Origin: Planctomycetota bacterium
Lineage (GTDB): Bacteria > Planctomycetota > UBA1135 > GCA-002686595
Length of the DNA stretch: 64,000 nucleotides
Direction of reading: 5' to 3'
Assembly: GCA_020638835.1 (NCBI GenBank)
Contig: JACKHV010000001.1
Location: 558,001-622,000 of the forward strand
Shown here: piece after piece, positions 18,545-28,194 of the stretch
Layout of the letters: every line of letters starts with the position of its first letter
Numbering within the stretch: position 1 is the first letter of the stretch
Translations under genes and position numbers: made by a program
Notes under the pieces: generated by a model
Seen by the model: only the letters and a program-made list of their open reading frames with translations
Databases searched by the model: none
What the model was told of the DNA's origin: nothing

Positions 18545-21046
18545 CTACAGCAGCGGCCCCGGGCCGGGTTCACCGAAGGTGTAGGACGAGGCATCGTCGT
18601 CCTTCGCGCGGCTAGTGGACGATCTCGATCCCGAGCTGACCGGCGGGCGGCCGCGGTCGAAAGCGTCGACCTGGACGGCCTGGTCGCGCAGGGTTCCGGC
18701 CTCGCGCAGCACGCGGGCTTCCTCGGTCGAGATCACGCCAGCCTCGAGCGCCTTGTCGATCGACGACGCGATCGTGCCGCGGTCGAGCTTGCCGGCGCGC
18801 ATCGAGTCCTTGATCTTGCGCTCGGGTCCGCGCGACGCGACGACCGCCGCGAGGGCGTGTTCGAGCAGCGCGAGTCCGTGGTCCTCGCCGTGCGGCACGA
18901 AGATGTCCGGCGTCAGGTGCAGTCGCGCCGCGCCGCCGTCCTGGATCGCGTGGGCGACCTTCCGCGCCAGGCGGTCGTGCGGGAGTTTGTAGCGCGACCA
19001 GGGCATGAACAGCTTGAGACGCACGAGGCGCGCGACCCAGCGGTTCGGCAGGTTGTCGAGCATGCCGAGCAGCGCTTGTTCGATCTCGAACAGCGCCTTC
19101 TGCGCGGCCCAGTCGACGAAGGGTTCGTCGCGCTCGGCCTGACCCTCGTCGTAGAAGCGCTTCAGCGACGCCGTGCCCATGTAGAGCCAAGCGAGCGCAT
19201 CGGACAGTCGACCGGTCAAGGCTTCACGGCGCTTCAAGTCGCCACCGAGCGTCATCATCGCGGCTTCGGCGCAGACGGCGAAGGTCGCGCTCATCCGCTC
19301 GAACTGCGGGAAGTAGTGCGAGGCGTGCCCGCCGCGCGGACGGCGCGCGAGGCGACAGTCCGTGAAGCCGAGCCACGCTGCGCGCACCCAGTTCGTGACG
19401 ACCGCGCCGCCATGTCCGAAGAGCGCGGCGTCGAAGCGGTTCAGGTCGCCGGCGGCGACGGACTGCATCTCCTCGAGCGCGTAGGGGTGACAGCGGATCG
19501 CGCCTTGCCCGAAGATGATCATCGAGCGCGTCAGGATGTTCGCGCCCTCGACCGTGATGCCGATCGGCGCGGCTTGGTAGATCGCCGCGAGGATGTTGTG
19601 CGGCCCGCGGACGATGCCCGCGCCACCGACGACGTCCATGCCGTGGTTGACGACTTCGCGCATGCCTTCCGTCAGGTAGGCCTTCGAGATCGCCGTGATC
19701 ACGGCGGGCTTCTGGCCGGCGTCGATCGCAGTGGCGGTCAGGCGGCGCGTCGCATCCATCAGGTAGGTGAGGCCTGCGATCGGCGCGAGGCGTTCCTGAA
19801 TGCCCTCGAAGCCGCCGATGGGCATGTTGAACTGCTCGCGCACGCTGGCGTAGGCGCCGACGGTGCGCGTCGTGAGCTCCGCCGCGCCGACCGACAGCGC
19901 GGGCAGCGAGATGCCGCGTCCCGCCGCGAGGCAATCCATCAGCATGCGCCAGCCCTGTCCGGCCAGCTCGCGGCCGCCGATGATGAAGTCGAGCGGGACG
20001 AAGACGTCCTTGCCGCGCGTCGTTCCGTTGACGAACGGCACACCGAGCGGGTCGTGGCGCTCGATCGCCTCGACGCCCGGCGTGTCGGCCGGGATCAGCG
20101 CGCAGGTGATGCCGACTTCGGCGGGACCTCCGAGCAGTCCGTCGGGATCACGCAGCTTGAAGGCGAGACCGATCACCGTGGCGACGGCGTTCAGCGTGAT
20201 GTAGCGCTTCTCCCAGTTGAGGCGCATACCGAGCACCTCTTCGCCCTTCCACATGCCGCGCGTCACGACGCCGCCGGAGCGCATCGATCCGGCGTCGCTG
20301 CCGGCGAAGGGTTCGGTCAGCGCGAAGCAGGGCAGTTCCTTGCCGACGGCGAGCCGCGGCAGGTAGTGGTCCTTCTGTTCCTTCGTGCCGTAGTGCAACA
20401 GTAGCTCGGCGGGGCCGAGCGAGTTCGGCACCATCACGGTCACGGCAGCGGTGCACGAGCGGCTCGACAGCTTCGTCACGACCGCGGAGTTCGCGATCGC
20501 GGAGAAGCCGAGGCCGCCGTACTCCGTCGGGATGATGATCCCGAAGAAGCCCTTCTCGCCCATGTACTCCCAGATCTCGCCGGGCAGGTCCTGGTCCTGC
20601 AGGATCTGCCAGTCGTCGAGCATGCGGCAGAGCTCTTCACACGGACCTTCGAGGAAGGCGCGTTCCCGATCGGACAGCCGCGACTCGGGCACGTCGAGCA
20701 GCTTCTTCCAGCGCGGAGCGCCCGAGAAGAGCTCGGCGTCCCACCAGACGCTGCCGGCCTCGAGGGCCTCGCGCTCCGTGTCGCTCATCGAAGGGAACAG
20801 CGGGGCGAGCAGCGGCATCGCGCGTTTCGTGATCACGGCGCGGCGCACGCTCGGCACGGCGAAGAGCACCACCGCCGCCGCGAAAACGAGCAGCAGTAGC
20901 GTGTACCAGACCGGCGAGTCGACGCCGCACCAGTACCAGATCAAGAATCCGAGCGCCGGGGGCAGCGTCCACGAGAGGAGCGGACGACCGACGTACAGCA
21001 GCCAGGCGAGCAGAACGTAGAGCAGGATCAGGATCAGGAGCGTCAT
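18545..21046 (-). CDS. fadE: acyl-CoA dehydrogenase FadE
   Basis: At 833 residues this has the length and layout of E. coli FadE (814). Two N-terminal membrane helices (residues about 2-70) are followed by an acyl-CoA dehydrogenase core (GFFGIIIPTEYGGLG, residues about 165-180; FALTEPFAGSDAGS near 240) and a C-terminal extension typical of FadE (DUF1974). It catalyses the first, FAD-dependent step of long-chain fatty-acid beta-oxidation at the membrane. It is monocistronic, divergent from the patatin gene, and separate from the short-chain acyl-CoA operon at 42.6-52.1 kb. The start at 21046 precedes the first membrane helix. Confidence 0.95.
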   Translation of the reverse strand: MTLLILILLYVLLAWLLYVGRPLLSWTLPPALGFLIWYWCGVDSPVWYTLLLLVFAAAVVLFAVPSVRRAVITKRAMPLLAPLFPSMSDTEREALEAGSVWWDAELFSGAPRWKKLLDVPESRLSDRERAFLEGPCEELCRMLDDWQILQDQDLPGEIWEYMGEKGFFGIIIPTEYGGLGFSAIANSAVVTKLSSRSCTAAVTVMVPNSLGPAELLLHYGTKEQKDHYLPRLAVGKELPCFALTEPFAGSDAGSMRSGGVVTRGMWKGEEVLGMRLNWEKRYITLNAVATVIGLAFKLRDPDGLLGGPAEVGITCALIPADTPGVEAIERHDPLGVPFVNGTTRGKDVFVPLDFIIGGRELAGQGWRMLMDCLAAGRGISLPALSVGAAELTTRTVGAYASVREQFNMPIGGFEGIQERLAPIAGLTYLMDATRRLTATAIDAGQKPAVITAISKAYLTEGMREVVNHGMDVVGGAGIVRGPHNILAAIYQAAPIGITVEGANILTRSMIIFGQGAIRCHPYALEEMQSVAAGDLNRFDAALFGHGGAVVTNWVRAAWLGFTDCRLARRPRGGHASHYFPQFERMSATFAVCAEAAMMTLGGDLKRREALTGRLSDALAWLYMGTASLKRFYDEGQAERDEPFVDWAAQKALFEIEQALLGMLDNLPNRWVARLVRLKLFMPWSRYKLPHDRLARKVAHAIQDGGAARLHLTPDIFVPHGEDHGLALLEHALAAVVASRGPERKIKDSMRAGKLDRGTIASSIDKALEAGVISTEEARVLREAGTLRDQAVQVDAFDRGRPPVSSGSRSSTSRAKDDDASSYTFGEPGPGPLL

Positions 21047-21111
21047 GGTCTCGGGTGGCGCGCGGTCTGCGGGCGGGGGTGCTGGGTCCGCGATTGAATG
21101 CCGTCGACAGG

Positions 21112-21117
21112 AGTGTA
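21112..21117 (-). promoter_or_regulatory. -10-like box of fadE promoter
   Basis: TACACT on the minus strand, 65 nt from the fadE ATG, within TTTCCTACACTC, the same 12-mer as upstream of the small lipoprotein gene. Confidence 0.4.
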
Positions 21118-21222
21118 GGAAAGCCCCAAGGGGAATCGCGCCTCCGTGGCCAATGAGTGGTTCCTCCTCCCGTTCGTGGAACGCAAACTAGGCGGCCTGC
21201 GCACGACGCCCCAGAGCTCGCC

Positions 21223-23460
21223 ATGAGATTCGTCACCCTGATCCTGGCCCTCGCGGCCGCCGCCCCCCTGCGCGCGCAGGACTCGGCGCCTTCGGACGCG
21301 GAGTCCCCGGCGGTTTCGCGGCCGCGCATCGGCCTTGTTCTCTCCGGAGGCGGAGCCCGCGGCGCGGCGCACATCGGCGTATTGCGCGTGCTCGAGGAAC
21401 TCCACGTGCCGGTCGACGCGATCGCGGGCACGAGCATGGGCTCGATCATCGGCGGTCTCTACGCCGCGGGCCTGACGCCCGACGAGATCGAACAGGCGAT
21501 CGCCGGCGTCGCGTGGGGCGAGGCCTTCAAGGATCGGCCACCGCGTTCGAACTCCTCGTACCGCCGCAAGCAGGACGACCGCGACTACCTCGTGAGCCTG
21601 CAGCTCGGCCTCCGCAGGGACGGCTTCTCGTACTCGCGCGGCTTGCTGCAAGGACAGAACCTCGGGCTGCTGCTGAAGCAGTTCGCCGCCACGGCTGAGC
21701 TGATCGAAGACTTCGACGAGCTGCCGATCCCGTACCGCGCCGTCGCGACCGACGCCGTCACCGGCGAGGCCGTCGTGCTTTCGAGCGGCGACCTCGCCCT
21801 GGCGATGCGCGCGAGCATGAGCGTCCCGGGCGTGTTCGACCCGATCGAGGTCGACGGCCGCCTGCTCATCGACGGCGGCTTGTCGGCCCAGACGCCGATC
21901 GGCATCGCGCGCCGGATGGGCGTCGACTTGCTGATCGTCGTCGACCTCACGGAGGAAGAAGACGTCCCCGCGGAGTCGATCAACACTCCCTTCACGCTTC
22001 TCGCGCACTTGATGCTGACGACTGTGACGCGCAACGCGCAGGCGGAGCTGGGTCAGCTGAGCGCGAACGACATCTTGATCGAGCCGCGGCTCGACGGCTA
22101 CAGCTCCGCGGCCTTCGATGCGGCCATCGACATGATCCCTCCCGGTGAGGAAGCCGCGCACGCGCTCGCCTGGAGGCTGCGCGAGCTCTCGATCCCCGCG
22201 GAGGAGTACGGGGCGCGGCGCGCGGCGATCCGACGCAGCCTCAGCGACCATGTCTTCGTCGACCGCGTGATCGTGTTGAACGACAGCCGCCTGGGAGACG
22301 ACGTGGTCCGCGAGCGGCTGGGCGTCGAGGCGGGCCAAGATCTGAAGCTCGAGCGCCTCCACGAAGGCATCGACCGGATCTACGGGCTCGGATACTTCGA
22401 GACCGTGACCTACGACCTCGAGCGCCGCGGCGGCGAGACCGTCCTCGTCGTGCGTGCGAAGCGCAAGAGCTGGGGTCCCAACTACGCGCGCTTCGGCGTC
22501 CAGCTCGATTCGGACTTCCAGGGGCGCAGCGTGTTCACGCTCGGCACGCGACTCTTGTTCACGGAGATGAACGCGCGCGGCGGCGAACTCATCACCGACT
22601 TCCAGGTCGGCAACCGGAGCATGGCGCGCGCCGCCTTCTACCAGCCGATCGACCGAGGCCTGCGCTGGTTCGTCGAACCGCGCGCGGAAGTCTCGCGGCG
22701 CACGCTCGACTTCTACGACTTCTACGACCAGTCGAACAACCGCATCGCCGAGTACCAGCAGGACGAGTACGTCGGCGCGCTCGACGCGGGATACGTGATC
22801 GGGAACTGGGCGGAGCTGCGCGCCGGGTACGAGTACGGTCGCGGCAATGTGCTGCGCCGCACGGGCGATCCGCGCTTTCCGTCAGGCAGCTATCGCATCG
22901 GAGAAGCCTTCGCGTCCTTCGAGACCGACACGCTCGACGCGTGGGCGTTCCCGAACTCCGGCACCTTCGCCGGCGTGAAGCTGCGCCTCGTGCGCGAGGC
23001 TCTGGGCTCGGAACAGGACGCTGACGTCGTCGAGCTGAACGGAAGTACGACGCGCTCCTTCGAGAATTACACGACGACCCTCTGGGGTCGGCTCGCCACG
23101 ACCGACGAGTCGCCGCTCGACCAGACCTTTCACGGCGTCGGCGGGCTCTTCAACCTCTCCGGTCTCGCCGAGAATCAGCTGATCGGCAGCACCGCCGGCA
23201 TGCTCGGCGCGGGACTGCGCAAGCGCTTCGGCGACCTCGAAGCGACCTTGCAGCGCAAGACCTACGTCGGCGGCACCCTCGAGACGGGCGGCGCGTGGTT
23301 CGACGGCGATCCGATCACGACCGAGTCGCTCGTCTTCTCGGGCAGCCTGTACGTCGCGATGGACACGGTCGTCGGGCCGTTCTACCTCGCCTGGGGACAC
23401 GCCGAGGGCGGCCGCGACAGGCTCTATCTGGCGCTCGGCAAGACCTTCCATCGGCTCTAG
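21223..23460 (+). CDS. patatin-like phospholipase with POTRA and outer-membrane barrel
   Basis: The protein is 745 residues with a signal peptide (FVTLILALAAAAPLRAQ). The patatin domain has the oxyanion-hole glycines GGGARG (residues 42-47), the nucleophile Ser71 in GTSMG and catalytic Asp217 in DGG. Residues about 340-430 form a POTRA-like unit, and the rest is an Omp85/BamA-type beta barrel ending in the aromatic-rich strand (FYLAWGHAEGGRDRLYLALGKTF). This architecture is that of PlpD-type (type Vd) secreted or tethered lipases. The ATG at 21223 directly begins the signal peptide. A potassium-channel gene follows 17 nt downstream, so the two are probably one operon. Confidence 0.93.
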   Translation: MRFVTLILALAAAAPLRAQDSAPSDAESPAVSRPRIGLVLSGGGARGAAHIGVLRVLEELHVPVDAIAGTSMGSIIGGLYAAGLTPDEIEQAIAGVAWGEAFKDRPPRSNSSYRRKQDDRDYLVSLQLGLRRDGFSYSRGLLQGQNLGLLLKQFAATAELIEDFDELPIPYRAVATDAVTGEAVVLSSGDLALAMRASMSVPGVFDPIEVDGRLLIDGGLSAQTPIGIARRMGVDLLIVVDLTEEEDVPAESINTPFTLLAHLMLTTVTRNAQAELGQLSANDILIEPRLDGYSSAAFDAAIDMIPPGEEAAHALAWRLRELSIPAEEYGARRAAIRRSLSDHVFVDRVIVLNDSRLGDDVVRERLGVEAGQDLKLERLHEGIDRIYGLGYFETVTYDLERRGGETVLVVRAKRKSWGPNYARFGVQLDSDFQGRSVFTLGTRLLFTEMNARGGELITDFQVGNRSMARAAFYQPIDRGLRWFVEPRAEVSRRTLDFYDFYDQSNNRIAEYQQDEYVGALDAGYVIGNWAELRAGYEYGRGNVLRRTGDPRFPSGSYRIGEAFASFETDTLDAWAFPNSGTFAGVKLRLVREALGSEQDADVVELNGSTTRSFENYTTTLWGRLATTDESPLDQTFHGVGGLFNLSGLAENQLIGSTAGMLGAGLRKRFGDLEATLQRKTYVGGTLETGGAWFDGDPITTESLVFSGSLYVAMDTVVGPFYLAWGHAEGGRDRLYLALGKTFHRL

Positions 23461-23477
23461 CGAGCGGAGGACGCGCG

Positions 23478-24179
23478 ATGAGCCGAGACCACGCACACGA
23501 GCATCGACTGCGCTTCGCGGGCAACTTCCACGTGTTGCTCGTGATCCTGCTGATCACGATCTTCCTCGAGTCGTTCGCCGCCGAGAGCGCCTTGATCCGC
23601 GAGCTCATGCGCGCCGGCGTACTCCTGACCCTGCTCGCCGCGCTCCAGGTGATCGCGCGCTCGTCGGCAGTCAGGTCCACGGGGCGTGGCATTCTCGCGG
23701 TCCTCGTCGCGCTGGAACTCGCGCGCCTGATCTGGAGCCCCGGATCGAGCGCGCCCGGAGAGTCCGGCATCGAGCGCTTCGCCGTCGTCCTACAGCTCGG
23801 GACCCTCGCTTGGCTCCTGATCCTGCTGGCGGTTTCGCTCCTGCACATGCGCCGCGTGAACTCTCGCGCGATCAGCGCCGCGCTCTGCGGCTACCTGTTG
23901 ATCGGGCTCTGGTTCTACTTGCTGTACGCGAGCCTGCCCGCGGACTGGTTCCGTCCGCTGCCCAGCGCGGGGAAGCGCGACGACCTCTTCTACTTCAGCT
24001 TCGTGACGCTCACCTCGCTCGGCTACGGCGACGTCACGCCGGCGGAACCCGTCACGCGCTCGTTGGCGATCCTCGAGGTCGTCATCGGTCAGTTCTACCT
24101 CGCCGTGTTGATCGCGCGCCAAGTCGGCCTGTACCTCGCCGGTCGGCTGAGCAGCGACGACTCCGAGGAGTTCGAATGA
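23478..24179 (+). CDS. two-pore-domain-like potassium channel protein
   Basis: The 233-residue membrane protein has about six hydrophobic segments. The potassium selectivity filter is TLTSLGYGD (residues 177-185), followed by the inner helix (LAILEVVIGQFYLAVLIARQVG). No RCK or cyclic-nucleotide domain is attached, so it is a minimal ion channel of the inner membrane. The ATG at 23478 comes 17 nt after the patatin stop with GGAGG in the gap. Linkage to a phospholipase is unusual; any functional tie is unknown. Confidence 0.9.
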   Translation: MSRDHAHEHRLRFAGNFHVLLVILLITIFLESFAAESALIRELMRAGVLLTLLAALQVIARSSAVRSTGRGILAVLVALELARLIWSPGSSAPGESGIERFAVVLQLGTLAWLLILLAVSLLHMRRVNSRAISAALCGYLLIGLWFYLLYASLPADWFRPLPSAGKRDDLFYFSFVTLTSLGYGDVTPAEPVTRSLAILEVVIGQFYLAVLIARQVGLYLAGRLSSDDSEEFE

Positions 24180-24181
24180 GA

Positions 24182-24212
24182 GAGCGGCGCCTCCGTGAGG
24201 GAAGCGCCGCTC
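24182..24212. terminator. bidirectional hairpin between convergent genes
   Basis: GAGCGGCGC (24182-24190) pairs with GCGCCGCTC (24204-24212), with further partial pairing in the loop. It lies between the stops at 24179 and 24247. Confidence 0.65.
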
Positions 24213-24246
24213 GTCGTTCGTCTCGCGCGAAGCTCGCGCGGCTCGC

Positions 24247-25893
24247 TCAGATCCAGTCGATCTGCAGGCCCGAGCTGAAGTTCGAGCCGTTGCCGCAGGG
24301 GCTGACGCCGCCGGGGTCGCGGAACCAGAACTGGTAGAAGCGCGTCGCGCCGGGTCCGGGGATGTTGCCCTCGGTGACGATCGACACCGTGGTGCTGCCC
24401 TCGCCGTTCACGTCGAGGAAGACGACCTCCACGCGCTCCGTGGGATTGCCCATGCACAACACACCGTCCTTGAAGGGCGCCGCGATCAGAGTCGAACCTT
24501 GGACGAGCATGCTCGGCTGGTTCGGACGCGCCTGCGCGACGGAGAAGACGAGGTCGTCGTTCGCGAAGGAGGCGGTGCCGCTGGCCAGGATCGTCGCGCC
24601 GACTCCGAGCGAGCTCTTGCAGCCTTCACCGGCCCCGAGCGTGGACTCGTTGCCGCACGGGCAGGCGGAACCGGTGCCGTCGCCGAGGCAGATCGACGTG
24701 CCGAGCGGACCGGTGTCGACGACGCCGCGCAGCATCCAGACGTAGGTGCCGAAGCTCTCGGCGACAAACGGTCCGTTGGGGAGCGTGCTCAGGTCGGCGA
24801 GGTTCATGGGCGTCATCGCCGTGTCGTACGCGAACCACGACTGGATGCCGCCGGAGTTGTCCCAGTAGTCCTCGTCGGCCGCGGCGACGCTCTCACCGGC
24901 TTGGTGGATCACGGACACGCCGACCCACAGTTCGCCCGTTCCCGTGACCGGCGGGCTGACCGGGAAGCTGACGAAAGTGTCCGTGCCGGTGCCTGAGACG
25001 ACGCCGGCGAACTCGGTGAGCAGCACGGCGTTGACCGGGATGCCGTCCGCATCCACGTCGTCCCAGACGGCGAGGCGCACGGGCGTTCCGTTGGCGACGG
25101 GCGTCGCGACGAAGGTCGCGCCGAAGGCGACTTGGATCTCGGTGATCGTCTGGCCGCACGGGACGCGGTTCATGATCAGCAAGTCGCCGCCCGGGACGAT
25201 GCCGAGACCGAAGTCCGACTCGCCGTCGTCGAGGCGTCCGCAAGGCAGCGGAGGATTCTCGATCACCGCGAAGCTTCCGGTACCGCCGACGCCGCCGAGC
25301 GCGCTCACGCCGAGCTGGATCATGAACACATCACCGGCGGTGGCGGCGAAGCCCACGCGGCTCTGGAGGGTCACGTCGCTGTCGTCGGCGCACGCGATCG
25401 GCTCGTCGACGTTGAAGACGGGGCAGCCGCTCAGCGCGTAGATTGCGATCTTGGTGTCCACCGTCGTGAGGCCGACCGTCGAGACTTCGACGAAGGCATC
25501 GCTCGCGGCCGTGTACTCGAACCAGACGTCCTGGTCGACCTGCGTCGTGCCGAAGAAGGAGCAGAGCGCGGCGAGCTGACCGGAGTTCGGGTCGCTCGTG
25601 GCGGAGGTGTTGTCGAAGGGGTAGATCCCGGGACCGGCGATCTGATCCGTGGTCGGCGCCAGCGCGCAGTCGTCGTTGCCGTTCAGCAGCCCGCCGCCGG
25701 TGCTCTGCGTGATTACGGGGAGCGGCGAGCTCGGGAGCGTGTTCGTGGCGCGCTCGATCCGGAGGTCTCCCCCTGAGGGATCGTATTGCGGTCCGACTGC
25801 GGCGCTCGTGCGCGAGCTCTGGCTCGGCGCTTGAGCGACCGCCATGGAAGTGATCGAAAGAGCGGCGAGGACGCCAGCTGAGAATCTCTGCAT
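24247..25893 (-). CDS. secreted PPC-like protein with cysteine-rich C-terminal module, paralog 1
   Basis: 548 residues with a signal peptide (residues 1-20, ending AVAQ). Residues about 70-215 form a pre-peptidase-C-like beta sandwich (NDDCALA...FDNTSATSD...DVWFEYTA...DTKIAIYALSGCP). A second beta-rich domain covers about 215-390. The last 150 residues are a conserved module beginning LGDGTGSACPCGNES..GAGEGCKSSLG and ending with a terminal Ile after GLQIDW. The same plan occurs in the genes at 26338 and 32289. No catalytic motif is seen; a surface structural, adhesive or sorted protein is likely. Confidence 0.85.
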   Translation of the reverse strand: MQRFSAGVLAALSITSMAVAQAPSQSSRTSAAVGPQYDPSGGDLRIERATNTLPSSPLPVITQSTGGGLLNGNDDCALAPTTDQIAGPGIYPFDNTSATSDPNSGQLAALCSFFGTTQVDQDVWFEYTAASDAFVEVSTVGLTTVDTKIAIYALSGCPVFNVDEPIACADDSDVTLQSRVGFAATAGDVFMIQLGVSALGGVGGTGSFAVIENPPLPCGRLDDGESDFGLGIVPGGDLLIMNRVPCGQTITEIQVAFGATFVATPVANGTPVRLAVWDDVDADGIPVNAVLLTEFAGVVSGTGTDTFVSFPVSPPVTGTGELWVGVSVIHQAGESVAAADEDYWDNSGGIQSWFAYDTAMTPMNLADLSTLPNGPFVAESFGTYVWMLRGVVDTGPLGTSICLGDGTGSACPCGNESTLGAGEGCKSSLGVGATILASGTASFANDDLVFSVAQARPNQPSMLVQGSTLIAAPFKDGVLCMGNPTERVEVVFLDVNGEGSTTVSIVTEGNIPGPGATRFYQFWFRDPGGVSPCGNGSNFSSGLQIDWI

Positions 25894-26266
25894 GGGAATC
25901 TGACTCCGAAAGCGGATGGCTTGCCCTGGTTGTGTTCGCGGACGACGGAAGCCGGGCGTCGCGCGCGGCGGCGTCGAGCGGCGGGGGAACCCCCTCGCGC
26001 TCTCGTCGTCCTCGCCCCCGCGAGCGACGCGAGAGTCGGCGAGTCGCCGGACGCAGCGTTACGCCGGAAGCTAACCACACCTCGCGGAACGGTCATCGGG
26101 AGGCCCTGCACGGGCTCGGTAAGGCGAGCACTTCGGCGTCGTAAGCGAGCTGCGCAGAGCGCTCTGCACGGGCAGCTTGCAGCGCTCGGCGCCGCACCAG
26201 TCGGTTCCCCGTTCAACTCGGATTCGCGGCAACTCGAACGTGCAGCGAACACGCACGAAACGAAGA
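25894..26266. other. intergenic region upstream of paralog 1
   Basis: This gap between two co-directional paralogs holds the 5' region of the 24247-25893 gene. The short open frames are G+C shadows with no recognisable protein, and no repeat or RNA gene was seen. Confidence 0.5.
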
Positions 26267-26296
26267 ACGGCGGCGTCGCGAGTGCGACGCCGCCGT
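26267..26296 (-). terminator. terminator of paralog 2
   Basis: A perfect 13-bp stem (26267-26279 with 26284-26296) with loop GAGT. On the minus strand the stem is followed by a T-rich tail (TTCTTCGTTTCG), so it fits an intrinsic terminator 41 nt after the stop at 26338. Confidence 0.75.
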
Positions 26297-26337
26297 CTTG
26301 ACGGGTGGTCCCGTGGGGGACCGGACCCGAGATCTAC

Positions 26338-27909
26338 CTAGATGTAGGTGATCTCGAGACCTTGCGTGAAGTTCGAACCGGTGCCGCAGGGGCTGACGCC
26401 GCCCGGGTCACGGAACCAAGCCTGGTACCAGCGGGTGGTGCCGGGGCCGGGGATGTTGCCGTTCGTGATGATCGACGACGTGGTCGTGCCTTCACCGTTG
26501 GCGTCGAGGAAGATGACTTCCACGCGCTCGGTCGGGTTGCCCATGCAGAGCACGCCGTCCTTGAAGGGCGCCGCGATCAGCGTCGAACCTTGGACCAGCA
26601 TGCTGGGCTGGTTCGCGCGGGCTTGCGTGACCGTGAAGCTGATGTCGTCGTTGGCGAACAGCGCCGTGTTGTTGGCGGTCAGGATGCCGCCCACGCCGAG
26701 GGAGCTCTTGCAGCCCTCGCCGGCGCCGAGCGCCGACTCGTTGCCGCAGGGGCAGGGCGTGCCGGAACCGTCACCGAAGCACAGCGGGGTGCCGAGCTGG
26801 GTCGGGATCGCGGAGCCGTTGGCGCGGAGCGTCCACACGCTGGGGAAGCCGATGGCGCCCATCTGGACCGGCGCGGCGTCGTTCAGCGACAGGTCGTTCG
26901 AGTCGAACGGCGTGCCCGTGGCGGCCAGCTGGTAGGCGACGTAGGAAGCGGTCGGGTTCAGCTGGTTGTAGACCTCGTCGAGGCTGCAGACGAACTCGCC
27001 CGCGGCGTGCGTGACGACGACGCCGACGTAGCAGTCGCCCGTGATCGCGACCGTCGAGGGCAGCGGCTCGTTGACGAAGAGGCCCGTGCCGCTCTGCGCG
27101 ACGACCGTGGCGTGCGTGCTGACGCGCACCGCGTTCGTCGGGTCACCGTCCTGGTCGACGTCGTCCCACACGCAGACTTCCACGGCGCTGCCGTCGATGA
27201 CGCTGTCGTACGAGACGTCGATCGAGTCGACGCTGGCGAGGCAGTCGACGCGGTGGATGGCGGCCAGTTGGCCACCGTTGATCAGGCCGAGGGCGTTGTC
27301 GGAGTCACCGCGGTCGAGGGTACCGCAAGCGAGCGGCGGGTTGATCACGGCGTCGAGGACGCCGACGCCGCCGGAGCCGGCGGTGCTGCCGCCGTACAGG
27401 CCGACCTGGATCAGATAGCTGTCGCCGTTCGTGCAGGCGAAGGCCATCGTCGACTGGAGGGTGCCGCCGGCGTCGTCGTTGCAGGCGATGGCGGTGCCGA
27501 TCACCGGGCAACCCGCGTTCGGGTAGGCGGCGATCTTCGTGTCGAGCGTGGTCGAGGCGTTGACCGTCGAGAAGACCGCGACGCCGTCCGCGTCCGCGGT
27601 CCACAGGAACCAGACGTCCTCTTGCACCGAGGTGAAGCCGAAGGCGGAGCAGAGGGCTTCGAGCTGGCCGTTGGCCGGGTCGATGGTGGCGCCGCCGTTG
27701 TCGAAGATGAAGCTACCGGCGCCGGGCCCGATCGGGTCCGGGGTCGCGCAGCTGTCGCTGCCCTGACCGGGTGTCAGGAGGCCGCCGCCCGAGGAGGCAA
27801 CGGTGGTTTGGACGCCCTTCTGGGCGGGAACGCGCTGGACGAACTGGGCGTCCGCGAGAGTGAGCGCCGAGCCGGCGAGGACGGCGAGGGCGATGGAGGG
27901 AATGTTCAT
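26338..27909 (-). CDS. secreted PPC-like protein with cysteine-rich C-terminal module, paralog 2
   Basis: 523 residues; signal peptide residues 1-22 (IALAVLAGSALTLADAQ). It shares the N-terminal sandwich (DSCATPDPIG...FIFDNGGATIDP...DVWFLWTA...DTKIAAYPNAGCP) and the middle domain with the other two copies. The C-terminal 150 residues are almost identical to paralog 1 (FGDGSGTPCPCGNES..., LVQGSTLIAAPFKDGVLCMG). This much conservation at the C-terminus, with a diverged N-terminus, points to selection on, or recombination within, that module. No enzyme motif is visible. A terminator lies just downstream. Confidence 0.85.
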   Translation of the reverse strand: MNIPSIALAVLAGSALTLADAQFVQRVPAQKGVQTTVASSGGGLLTPGQGSDSCATPDPIGPGAGSFIFDNGGATIDPANGQLEALCSAFGFTSVQEDVWFLWTADADGVAVFSTVNASTTLDTKIAAYPNAGCPVIGTAIACNDDAGGTLQSTMAFACTNGDSYLIQVGLYGGSTAGSGGVGVLDAVINPPLACGTLDRGDSDNALGLINGGQLAAIHRVDCLASVDSIDVSYDSVIDGSAVEVCVWDDVDQDGDPTNAVRVSTHATVVAQSGTGLFVNEPLPSTVAITGDCYVGVVVTHAAGEFVCSLDEVYNQLNPTASYVAYQLAATGTPFDSNDLSLNDAAPVQMGAIGFPSVWTLRANGSAIPTQLGTPLCFGDGSGTPCPCGNESALGAGEGCKSSLGVGGILTANNTALFANDDISFTVTQARANQPSMLVQGSTLIAAPFKDGVLCMGNPTERVEVIFLDANGEGTTTSSIITNGNIPGPGTTRWYQAWFRDPGGVSPCGTGSNFTQGLEITYI

Positions 27910-28194
27910 GCTCTGATCTCTCAGTATCGGGTGTTGGAATCAGCTTCAGGCCGCGCCCCACGCGGGAGTCTCCTGATAGAGCGAGAGCCGTCCCCCCCCG
28001 GGGTCGGCACTCCGCGGCACATGGCAAATTTACTGGACGATTGCGGGATGAGGAAGGGTCCCAGCTTTCGTCTCGAGGGCGAAAAAAGCCGCTACTGCCT
28101 GTAAGAACAGCGAGTTACGACGATCCGGATTCGCCGTTTCGGCCCCCGCGGCGCCGGAATCGGCGGCTGACGGCCATTGTCCCAAGGCTGGGTG

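Noticed and set aside
18398..20404. 668-codon open frame antisense to fadE
   Set aside because: Shadow of fadE; also runs through its terminator hairpin.
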